NCBI GenBank assembly: GCA_921293015.1
Contig: OV121087.1
Coordinates: forward strand, 11,172,501 to 11,236,500
Length of the DNA stretch: 64,000 nucleotides
Direction of reading: 5' to 3'
Source of the DNA: Phorcus lineatus
Lineage: Eukaryota > Mollusca > Gastropoda > Trochida > Trochidae
The translations under genes were made by a program, and so were the position numbers. A model generated the notes under the pieces. That model did not search any database, was not told where the DNA came from, and was given only the letters and a program-made list of their open reading frames with translations. Shown piece by piece: positions 23,150 to 33,826 of the stretch (position 1 is its first letter; every line of letters starts with the position of its first letter).

Positions 23150-24981
23150 TTTTTCATTTTCTATGTTCGTTTTTTGTATTTCTTGTATTTGGTTTAGTGT
23201 AACATCAGAACCCTCTCCTCAGACTAAGTCAGAACTGGAAAAGAAAAGATGTAGCAAATATAGGCTTGATATGAGGTTTTTTTTTAGATACAAAGATGGA
23301 CCCTAGAAAAGTAATGTATGTACTACACTCACAATTCATATAACTAATATTAATAACATGAATAAGATGTGTTCAAGTATCAGTTTAATACGTTGAATTA
23401 TCTGTTTGCCTTTCAGTACAAAGTATTGTGTATGCATAGCAATAGAATATAGGCTTATACAGTGATAAACGATTATTGACTTCAAGTGAGGTTATTCCAA
23501 TCATTTATCTTAACCGAGTCTGACGTCTTAAAATGTTTTATTATAAGAAATAGGTCTTCAACTACCGTTTCTTTCTTCTCGTTGTTGTGTCGTCTGCCAT
23601 TGTTGATACAGAAGGGACGTAACTCTAATTCCGCACAGTCACAAAGACAAAGCGATGGCTTGACTGAAGGTATGACACGAGAAGTACGGAGTTTAAGGGA
23701 TTTCCGAAAGTTATTTTTATCCGGAGGTGTTAGGATTGTTATATAAGGTAGTTCGGAGGTTTAAGGTGCGCCTCCTACTATCAGATAAAACATGATCTTG
23801 ATGACGTCATCTAATGATATGCAATACTCTCCCACATGTGGATATGTGCTTCTTGTTGCGCTGATCGAATATTCGTCGTATACATTTAGGATGAATATTT
23901 TAAAACATCTAAATATATATCAAATGTGTCGGAACCCATCCATTCCACATCTGTTGGTTCTAAATACAGCGACGACACAAAAATACGTGCCACATTAGAT
24001 TGAGGGTCAGGGTAACTGTAGGGTAATATATTTAGAAAAGGTGTTTCACACGATCATGATATGTCCTATTAAGAGCAACACAAACTAGCCACAGCATTGA
24101 TATTTTTTCTAATTTGCTTTCAGGAATTATTATTGGATAGGGACCATCACTTTTTAACAAAGCAATGCAAGTCGGTTGATCAGTAAAAGTCGTCGTAAAA
24201 TATTTCTAATTTAAAGTACATGGCCAAATCCGTATAGAATGTTCATGTGTCTCCAGAACTGTTCCTTTAACAGTCGTTCTGTGGTTTTATCTCGCTATGT
24301 CTTTCAATCTTGATAATAATACAATAGAGGTAAAACTTGCCATATAGATGGTATCCTTGTTAATGATAAGTTAATCAATTTATTGCATAATGTATATACA
24401 TTTTTAAATGATAATTAAATGGTGTAAAACATTTTTAACAATTAAAAAATTACTGGTCCCTATCATATTCAGGGAAAGTAAGTCAATTCGTGTCCGACAC
24501 ACAATATATATAGAATATGCAGAAAGGGATCAACCAATATAGAGGTGGGGCTTATCAGTTGTCCTGACATCAAAACAAAAGCAAACAGTACACGCCTTTT
24601 TGACCAATAAAGCTCATTTACTAATTTCAATGAGAACGGTTAAGTGTCTTCTGTTTGTTGTTTTTTGGATCAGGAAAGAGTAAAAGAAATACATTTCTAT
24701 GATTTTGAGTTACTGATCCGAACAAAATATCACACAGGTTGACATCGCTTGACAGTAATGCTGTCATGTGACCAAAAGGGCCAATCATAAGGACGGAAAT
24801 AATCCATTCGTTAATAAAACCAAAATCCATCTTGCAAAAAAACAGATGGGGGTGATATCTTCACCAAGGAGCCCCGCTGGTGTAAATATCACTTCCTTAC
24901 ATAGACCAATGATAAAACTATGAAATAGTCTCTTTTCATTACCACTCATATTTTTTGGTCGTAGGTAACAGAACAATCGAT

Positions 24982-24983
<2 letters not shown>
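23150..24983. other. AT-rich intergenic DNA
   Basis: No gene or repeat recognised between the gene 5 poly(A) signal and the AT microsatellite. Confidence 0.45.

Positions 24984-24984
<1 letters not shown>

Positions 24985-25040
<56 letters not shown>
24985..25040. repeat. (AT)28 microsatellite
   Basis: An uninterrupted AT dinucleotide run of 56 bp, which also produces meaningless Tyr-Ile frames on both strands. Confidence 0.97.
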
Positions 25041-25042
<2 letters not shown>

Positions 25043-25230
25043 CAACACTATTTCGTCTGTACTTCTTTATTCATTCACTTCATGAGCCTGATTTTATTCA
25101 CATTCTGATACAGAAGGCTAGAATGCTGTTCAGGTGTTTATTGACATTAAGGGTGTAATCGGTAGCTGTGTTTTATAACATCTATGAGAGAGGAATTGAA
25201 AGTAACAAAAGCATGGTGCTTTTTGTCAAG

Positions 25231-25330
25231 GCGAGGTAGGCGAGCTGGTTAGCTGCTGGTATGGTCAATGCTGCCGGAGGTATTTGACTCTGAGGGTATA
25301 GGTTAAAATCCCACAAGTGACTCGACCCGA
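25231..25330 (+). mobile_element. tRNA-derived SINE-like element (Pol III A/B boxes)
   Basis: GAGCTGGTTAGCTGCTGG resembles a tRNA D-arm/A box, and GGTTAAAATCCCAC, about 65 bp later, resembles a T-arm/B box with the usual TCG changed to AAA. The stretch is GC-richer than its surroundings. It does not fold convincingly into a complete tRNA, so a SINE head or decayed tRNA is more likely than a functional gene. Confidence 0.45.
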
Positions 25331-26262
25331 AAAGGTACAAGATTTTGTACTATTGCAGATAAATGTAGTGCGATGCCGAATGAAACAATGTTACGTTTCT
25401 TCAATATGTAACTGGCATGAATCTCTAGAGGTGATTACACTTTCGATTTTGATGACATTGATCATTGTTTCTAAAGAACGTAATTGAGGTGCAATGGATT
25501 TGAGGCATATTTGACCAAATACATGTTAGATTTAAGATATAATTGACACGTACTTATATTGTATCAAAACAAGTTGTTGTTCGATATATCAACGTTACAC
25601 TTCATATACTCAAGAGACATACATGTATGAAACTAGCAAGTGGTTACTTGATGTAAAGCATCAAACTAAAAGTGCATGTCATCATCGAACGGATATGTTC
25701 AATACTGCAGGTCCACCTGAACTTTTTTACATAATGCAATCAACATTTCACATAAAAAAGATATTATATTTGAGTATGACATACATGTATTAATAATTTC
25801 AGATGATTATACAACGTCACAGATTTATGTAACAATCCATACATCATTTGGTTAAACGTGACTGGCAAATGTAAATGCATTACACCAACAAGGTATATAA
25901 TAGAAGTGCATGTGGCTGCAGGATTCTTACACTTTTGAGATTACGATAAATGCAAATTCAAAAAGATATCAAACCTCAACTAAATAATAATGAGATTCCT
26001 CAAACTATCAAGGTCATTCTTCATCAACTTCAATGGCTTTCGAAAGAAATTTGTAAATCATATTTCAAGCTTCTGAATAATTTAGTTCACAATTATTAAG
26101 ATGGATATAAAAAGCAAAGATTCTAGTTGTAAAGATTCAATTTTACAGTATACCGATCGCGACTATATTTACATGGAGGTCATTTCAGAAAATTAGTGCT
26201 TTGACCATAGATGTGGAATCTTACGGAAGCATCCTAGTGCCACAGTCAAAACTTTTTTATCC

Positions 26263-26453
26263 CCTATTTAGGATATACCATCACATAATTAGGACTTAAT
26301 TGTTGTTTTATTAGACATAACTATCAACTTATAAGGAGAAACTATCTCCTAATTAGAAGATAGTATGTCCTAAATAGTTATCACCTAATTAGGACTTAAT
26401 CATCGCCTAATTAAGACATAACTATCACCTAATTAGGAAATACTATGTCCTAA
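26263..26453. repeat. Degenerate about 22-bp tandem array with palindromic CCTAATTAGG core
   Basis: About eight units of the form CCTAATTAGG followed by an ACATAACTATCA-like spacer, in direct array with variants (CCTATTTAGG, CCTAATTAAG, CCTAAATAG). The core is self-complementary and several units contain TAATTA. It lies about 80 bp beyond the 3' end of gene 6 and is internal to the convergent gene 5/gene 6 interval. Confidence 0.75.
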
Positions 26454-26588
26454 CCTGACCTAAGAACTTTAAAAATATACTTTAACTTGAATAAAAATGA
26501 AATAAGGCTTCCAGGGTATAGTCGTCATATTTTATTGAATAAAAAAGTGCAAAAACCAACACAATATTTACATTGGCATATGATAAGT

Positions 26589-27814
26589 TTAATGAACTGC
26601 AAGGAGTCCAACGCCGTTTCCGTAGTAACCGTTACCATGTCCGAGACCAACACGTCCAGTAACTCCGTATGCGCTTCCAAGTCCGAGGCCGTGTCCATAT
26701 CCGTTGCCGTGAGCTACTCCGAGGCCGAGACCGTGTCCGTATCCGGTGCCATGAGGGACTCCGAGGCCAAGACCATGTCCGTATCCGGCGCCATGAGCGA
26801 CTCCAAGTCCGAGACCGTGTCCGTATCCATTGCCATGAGCGACTCCGAGGCCAAGACCATGTCCGTATCCGGCGCCATGAGCGACTCCGAGGCCAAGACC
26901 ATGTCCGTATCCGGCGCCATGAGCGACTCCACGTCCGAGACCGTGTCGGTATCCATTGCCATGAGCTACTCCAAGTCCGAGACCGTGTCCGTATCCATTG
27001 CCATGAGCGACTCCGAGGCCAAGACCATGTCCGTATCCGGCGCCATGAGCGACTCCAAGTCCGAGACCGTGTCCGTATCCGGCGCCATGAGCGACTCCAA
27101 GTCCGAGACCGTGTCCGTATCCGTTGCCATGAGCTACTCCAAGACCGAGACCATGTCCGTATCCGTATCCAGTGGCATAACCAAGACCACGCCCATAGCC
27201 AGCACCGTGTCCTACTCCGTTAAATCCGTTGCCATAGTATCCACTGCCGAATGCAGAGGCACAGAAAACTAGGAGGAGAGCGATAGTGACCTGAAGGTAG
27301 AACAATTAAAATTATTTTAGTGTTTTCTTTAAAAAAAGGACAAAGTCATCCAAGCGTCTGCGGATTTCAAAATTTATCAGTAGGAGTTAAGAATAGTTAC
27401 AAGTGTCCCGATTGAGAAATTTTATATCCAATGTATAATACAGATGAAGTTTTCATAAGTTCACAATGGGAAATGATCATGATTGAACGAAATCACTGCC
27501 TTAGTTTTTCATTATACTTACAGAGCAATGAATCTAATACCTGGTGACTTTTTAAAGTTTACATCGTGATAACATTGTGATGTCATCAGATTTTTGACTT
27601 CATGAACTCATGATTTGTGTACATGTACTTTATACTTTGTAATACCATTTGCTTGTGATTGTTCAAAAAATTACATTTATAAATTTTTTTTATCTACCAT
27701 CAACTTTTTCGTTAGATATAATTAAACATTTCTTCAATGTCTTGTCAGTCAATGCATGAAGATTGCAACAATGGAATAAATAGTCACTGAAGACAATAAA
27801 GCACGTACCTTCAT
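26589..27814 (-). CDS. Gene 6: secreted [13 protein letters not shown]-repeat protein, 235 aa (minus strand)
   Basis: On the minus strand exon 1 is ATG AAG (27814-27809) with donor GTACGT, the intron is 27808-27291 ending CTTCAG, and exon 2 is 27290-26589. The signal peptide MKVTIALLLVFCASAFG is followed by SGYYGNGFNGVGHGAG. The body is about twelve copies of the 14-residue unit [12 protein letters not shown](A/N)G, encoded by a 42-bp repeat, with only single-residue variants (for example GLGRGVAHG and GVPHGTG). The end is [17 protein letters not shown]. It is the closest relative of gene 7 and shares its C-terminus with gene 5. It is one of two cluster members on the minus strand and diverges from gene 7. 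Poly(A) signal (TTTATT on the plus strand) at 26531-26536. Long open frames on the opposite strand are by-products of the repeat. Confidence 0.94.
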
Positions 27815-27881
27815 TCTTGTATTGGTGGTGACTCAAGGACGAGGATATGACGAGTGTGTAGGTTCTTCCCGAACCGACCTC

Positions 27882-27888
27882 TTATATA
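27882..27888 (-). promoter_or_regulatory. TATA box of gene 6
   Basis: TATATAA on the minus strand, 74 bp upstream of the gene 6 ATG. Confidence 0.85.
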
Positions 27889-27889
27889 T

Positions 27890-30010
27890 CCTAGGTCTCA
27901 GGCTATTCTCATTAAACCTTTAAAAGCCACGAGTTTTACTGCCAGGAGGTCGACTGTCCATTGGCGCTTTGTCAGCACATCATAAACCTGGTCCCATTTC
28001 CCTAATGACTGCATATCTAATAGGGACAACATAAATCTAATGGACACTTCGTTGAAACTCAGTTTTGGCTTTACATTATGCAAGTAACATACTGATAAGC
28101 GCACCACAATCATAATGTCAATCTACTAGAAAACGAAGCGGGAAAATGTTTTGCGAATTTAGAATTCTTATGATTTTAATTGATATGTATATCAATGAAG
28201 GATTAGATCATTACTTATGAATTTAAAACTTACATAGATATATCCCTAATACTATCCCTATGTATATCCCATACGTTTTTGTTGTGAAAATAAAGCCTAT
28301 GAATTAGTATGTTTATAATTTTAGATGTACATCTACAGAAGTGAGAAATGAAGAAATGATTGAACGGAGATAAAATAGATAGTCCGTTATTTTCCAAAAA
28401 GGAAATGGTTCTTATTTTTTTATCAACTGCTAAAAGAAATTTAAACAAGATGCTACATGCGTTTGACTCATTCATTATTTGATTTAAATATGTTGATTTA
28501 AGAGATGTTGAAATAACAATGTTTTTCCTAAATTGGGGATAAATTGTACAAACAACATTCAGATGCTGATTACCGGTAGATAGAACTTTAAAGAAGAGTC
28601 ATGTAGAAAGGATGTAGAATTCTTAATATCTATCAATAATTCTGTGTAATACAATCTTCGATAATATATAACAAATAAGGGCCAAAGTTATTTCACATTA
28701 TATCTTATATATTATTTACGTAATCCCTTTGAGATCACGGCAGTGTAGCAAGGTATACATATATGAAAGCATATGAACACAATTACATGGGCAGCTTGTT
28801 CGAAGATCATCCTTTCGGGAGAAATTATTAAAACTATTGTTTGAAAATATTATAGATAAGAATATTAAGCATTCAAATTGTGTTTTTACATACACACTGA
28901 AGATAAGAAATAGAACTACTTCAATATGACGAGTGCCGTACAGTAACATACGCTCATGGAGATTTACGTTTTTTTCGATTCAACATAACCATTGGTAGGC
29001 ATTTTGAAAGAAGTGATGTATATTCGTCTTTACGATATTTAGTAATGTAGAAATAAGTGTTTTATGTATATTTTATTAGGTATCAAATCAATTGAAATCA
29101 AAAATGGTTTTTATTATCCAGATGTTTAAATTTCAGGAGAATGTATCGTCACGTATCTGGATATAGCTTTTAGACTTTTTGACACGCCGCTAATGGCTGA
29201 AATTTGCCAGAGCGGCGTTAAACAATAACTCACTCATTAGACTTTTTGAAAGGAATCTTAACTACATATCGTTTTTTTTATTGTGAACACTTTTTAATCA
29301 TTCAAGAAAGAGAGATACATGTAGGTTAGTGAACGTCGTTCACTAATACAGAAATCCTTGCTCCAAATTTGTGAAATTTCATCTTCTTTTTTTTCTACTT
29401 TTCAACTATGATTAAGAATAAGAGTAAGAATACAACCTATGATCAGCCTCTGCTTTGATGCGAAGACGCATGATAATACTTACTTAAAAACTTAAACATT
29501 AGATTCGGGTGAATATTCTCTTTTCTATCATTTATATCATTTCAATAAAAAAAACCCTAATATAATCAAATAGGAAATAAAAAATTGTATTTACAGAAAA
29601 ATGAGGATGTTCTATGTCTAAAGTTTCAAAGTAGCCTAAATAACATTTCTAAATATACGATTAAGGGTGATAATGATGTGTGCTCGTTTAGTTCAAATAA
29701 TACGAAGTTAATTTTATTATACAGCAAGATACCTATACCTTTCAATAAGGTTTCCGGCAGTAAATGAGATAACTAATTATGGAGTCAACGTATAATACCA
29801 TTTATGATGGGGCGTAAATGTGATGTAATCGTTTGAACGAGAATGGTTCTTCATAGTAAAACCATAAATATTCAACGGGCCAATTGAAGGAGGCTCATTT
29901 ATGGAAGCTACTGTTGAATGACAAAAGAATATCAATCGGAGCGTTTCATCTAATTCAACTTAACCTTATTTTATTTGCTTTTTGATGAGACTTGGGCTGT
30001 TAGGAATTTG
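27890..30010. other. Divergent intergenic region between genes 6 and 7
   Basis: About 2.1 kb of AT-rich DNA between two divergent TATA promoters. The only structure recognised is the small SINE-tail-like hairpin at 29184-29238. Confidence 0.45.
29184..29238 (+). repeat. SINE-tail-like hairpin (ACGCCGCT...AGCGGCGT plus CACTCA tail)
   Basis: Perfect 8-bp arms ACGCCGCT (29184-29191) and AGCGGCGT (29211-29218) are followed by TAAACAATAACTCACTCA. The GGCGTTAAACAA...CTCACTCA ending resembles the 3' part of SINEs I associate with molluscan genomes. Only the tail appears to be present. Confidence 0.45.
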
Positions 30011-30011
30011 G

Positions 30012-30018
30012 TATAAGA
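30012..30018 (+). promoter_or_regulatory. TATA box of gene 7
   Basis: TATAAGA, 61 bp upstream of the gene 7 ATG; it is less canonical than the other TATATAA boxes. Confidence 0.7.
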
Positions 30019-30072
30019 ATCACACCAGTACTACCTCGGTAGTCTCATTCACTCATTCCCACAAGACTCGCG

Positions 30073-31107
30073 ATGAAGGTAGGAAAATTCGAGCATTTTA
30101 GTGTAGTTAAATTACTATCGGCATATCTATACTTTATCAATGCTAGTGTATTCTCGTGTTTGAATTTACGAACACAAACTTTCGTTGTCCTAATGAAACC
30201 TTATAAGAAACTTGGTATAACTTACATTTGAGTTAATGTAGATAACGATTTTTGTCGGGGTTGAACCTCTTCGTAACGTTTCTAAAGAATCGAAGTGCTT
30301 TAGATAATGTAATGGCCATTGTAGGCTATCTTTCAAAAATAGTTTTTTTTTAACCAAAATTCTACTTTCATTATTTCAACAGATTTAAGATGCCGACACC
30401 CATCAAATATGAAGGTTTATATTTAATCATTTCAGGTCACTATCTCCGTTCTCCTGGCTTTCTGTGCCTCCGCTCTCGGCAGTGGTTACTATGGAAATGG
30501 TTACGGATACAACGGAGTAGGACACGGTAACGGCTACGGCTACGGAGGTCTCGGCTATGGACACGGCGTCGCACATGGTGTCGGCGTTGGCCTTGGCTAC
30601 AGACATGGTCTTGGCCTAGGAGCTGCTCATGGCAATGGATTCGGATACGGACATGGTCTTGGCTTAGGAGTCGCTCATGGCAACGGATATGGACACGGTC
30701 TCGGTCTTGGAGTTGCTCATGGCAACGGTTTAAGTTACGGACATGGGCTTGGCCTTGGAGTCGCTCATGGGAGCGGATACGGACATGGTCTTGGCCTTGG
30801 AGTCGCTCTTGGCACCGGATACGGACACGGTCTCGGTCTTGGAGTTGCTCATGGCAACGGTTTAGGTTACGGACATGGTCTTGGCCATGGAGTCGCTCAC
30901 GGCAACAGTTTAGGATACGGACATGGTCTCGGACACGGTCTTAGCTACGGACGTGGTCTCTACAATGGACATGGTCTCGGAATTAACGGCGTCTACGGTC
31001 ATGGTGTTGCTCACGGCAGTCTTGGACGTGTTGGCTATGGATATGGTGGCTACGGACACGGAAACGGTTATCATGGAAACAGCGTTGGAATCCTTGCTGT
31101 TCATTAG
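30073..31107 (+). CDS. Gene 7: secreted [15 protein letters not shown]-repeat protein, 225 aa
   Basis: Exon 1 is ATG AAG (30073-30078), the intron is 30079-30435 (GTAGGA...TTTCAG; the shortest in the cluster), and exon 2 is 30436-31107. Exon 2 lacks an in-frame ATG, so the gene is invisible to start-codon ORF searches. The signal peptide MKVTISVLLAFCASALG is followed by SGYYGNGYGYNGVGHG. Units of [14 protein letters not shown], 14 or 16 residues long (extra LG or LS before Tyr), run for about eight copies and are more diverged than in gene 6. A Tyr/Arg/Asn region (GRGLYNGHGLGINGVYGHG) and the end GNSVGILAVH follow. Paralogous to gene 6, which it faces head-to-head. AATAAA at 31215-31220. The structural role is inferred from composition. 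Confidence 0.93.
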
Positions 31108-31220
31108 AAAAAACAATTTGGAAAATAATGAGAAAATTTCATCAAATGTGACGATATGAAACTGTTTTTATTCTCGAGTATTTTCATTTTAGCGTGAAAA
31201 CATGAAGCAATAAGAATAAA

Positions 31221-33780
31221 TTCTTTTTATAAAAACTCATTCCATTCATTCGATTTGATGATATTTACCCTTCACAATCAATCTGGTACCCTCCAACATC
31301 TAACTTAGTTTACGAAATTATAGACTGTCGACCGCACTAAAGTTTCTGTGAACTGAGAAATGGAAAAGAAACTAATACATGTTAAACTGACATGCAATGA
31401 AAGGGTTAATCAGAACATTCAACATGACCGATTTCCATTCTTAATTGCGACTATATAGGGCAACCTAATTCAACCGCGATGACAAATTAAAAGTGCCTAT
31501 GATTAGCTAAACGAAAGTCCTTAATTCTAAAAGCTGTGCAGTCGAAATTCTCTTGTTACATCGTTTATCTACGCAAATAATATTTCAAGGTAATATATTC
31601 TGTAGCAGTTACAAACACACTGCACAACGACAGTCTGCGTGAGGTGCTTTGTCTGCCAGCCTTTCAGAAACTTATTCGTAACGATGATACAGCAACATCT
31701 TCTCTGGCGAAGTATAAATTCTTTAATCTCCGTCACTGGCACAGATGTACCTTTCTGCGTTTCGTAATACTGTTGATGGTACCGGTAGTTCTTAAGCGTA
31801 CTGTGTCAGAACTTGATAGTTCAATTAGAAAATCATGAAGGTAGCTACCTATCATTGATGAAAGTTCAGTATAATTAAAGACTTCTGGCACAATGCATCA
31901 CAACTTGCATTAGCCAGTATGATTGAGATGGAGAAGTACTCAAATTATGTCTTGCGGGGGAAGGATTTCAAGTGAATTTTTACATTCTCCTCAATTCTAT
32001 ATATATTGTGAACAGATAAAATATCGATTGTATTCATGGCGTATTAATAATTCGATAAGAGCGTTTTGAATCACCCTTCAAAACAAGAAACGCAAAGGTC
32101 ACTTTTCAATGAATTTATTATTCAACCTTGAGATGCAATATGTCATGTAATTGAAAGGGTAAGTAGGTGCAGTTTGATATGTCTGTAGACAAAGAGTTAA
32201 CCAACACGAGTATGAGTAGGCTATTTGTACATGTGCCTAAGATTTGTTGGGACGTTAACGCGGATGTCATTCATCAGAATTCAATTCTGATATTTATAAA
32301 TGTCATTTAAAGATTTAACATGTATAATGGTGGGTAATCTCCCTCTGTCAGTCAGATATTGACGTCAGTTGACTTTCGATGTCGAGTACCTATTCTTGTC
32401 AAATTCCCGTGTTTAAGTATTAAATCAAATCATTGAGGAAATATTATTGCAATTAAAACAATGGTACCGTCACAAATATTGAATTGAAATTTTCTTACGG
32501 TAAACGGTCTTCTGACACGTTACTTTTCATCCAAAAGAGACGAAATTAGTATTCATTACTAAACCACATTTTTTTCAACAGTTTTTTAGGTTCATGTTTT
32601 TGCGGTTTCATGATTTGACGCTTCTCAAAAGAGGGATGATAACTAGCCTTCTTGGCTGAAAAATGTTTTGTTGGAATTCTATGTCAAAACGTGGATGCAT
32701 TTTGTAGTCTACTTGGTTGTATATAGAGGATGGAGCCTGTGGTTGATCCGGGTGTAGAGATCCCTGTGACATAATGAAGATCCCTTTTCCATGCAATGAG
32801 AAACAGCATATGCCTTTTATGGCTAAAGATAATACATGTGTTTTGCCTACTCTTACTCTCAAGTTGTTGAATTTTTTTCTTAACAAGGTTTTTGTGAAAA
32901 CATCTTTAAATGCTTTTCAAACAAAACAAAAAGTTAAAATAGTACCATTTTGGAACTGTAACTGTAAACAAATATACATCGATGCTTTCATGGAAAAATA
33001 TATTAATGTTGTATCATATTGGATGCTTTTAAACGAGTCCAACATTATCAAAATCTTTTTTGCGTGTGTTTTTTTTAACAGTGTAGTTTGTTGCTATCCG
33101 AGGCTTACGGTTTAAAGACGAGTTGTAGAACAATTGAATAGTGAAAAGACGAACAAACTGACATCGAATAAAAGCGATTATTTGTCATAACTTTTACAAT
33201 TTTGTGTTTTAAAGAACTTTTACATGCCCTCTAAAATTTATAGGTATTAATTATAGGTGATATGAAATATAAATCAAGAGACTTTCCTTCTGTTGTTGTT
33301 ATTTTTATTACCTAGAATTAATGTTATTCGAAAATTATGCTTATGTACTTCATTATAGATTTGATAAAGTTTTTTCTGTAGGTACATGGAGGTTATTCTT
33401 TTCTGAATATAACTTGCAAATAGGCAACTTAACTTGTCTGGCAAAGATCATTCGGCTGTTGGTATGAAGAATGAAGTTAGTATCATCTTTGGTAAATATT
33501 GAAAACTAAAACTGACGTATGTTTCTTGGAATACCATCTCTTCGGTGGGTTTTAGAAATTGTTGCAGGAACAATATTCCAATATAATGTTTCCCTTGGTT
33601 CAATGATTACGAAAACTAATATCATTGATAAAACTTTATAAAAAGTGATAGTGAACGTTTTTCTTTTATCGGTTATCACTGTTCCATTCTTATTTGCATC
33701 ATCATGATCACGAACTTGGCATTGATGTGAATGTATCTTAACACCAAATTAAGACAAAATATATGCCATGAATATATTTT
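31221..33780. other. AT-rich intergenic DNA
   Basis: No supported gene. ATG AAG followed by GTAGCT at 31835-31840 mimics a family first exon, but the only TATA-like site (TATAAAT, 31713-31719) is 122 bp away and no glycine-rich second exon follows. Confidence 0.45.
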
Positions 33781-33826
33781 ATAATTTATTCATACACCTT
33801 CAAATCGCAATTTTCCAATAAATCAA

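Noticed and set aside
24785-25048. Tyr-Ile repeat frames over the AT microsatellites (also 40791-41017)
   Set aside because: Direct translation of (AT)n.
26487-27272. Plus-strand Ser/Glu/Met-rich frame of 261 codons opposite gene 6
   Set aside because: Antisense shadow of the 42-bp [13 protein letters not shown] repeat.
31835-31840. ATG AAG followed by GTAGCT, resembling a family first exon
   Set aside because: Nearest TATA-like site is 122 bp upstream (family range 58-84) and no hydrophobic or Gly-rich second exon follows on the plus strand before gene 8.
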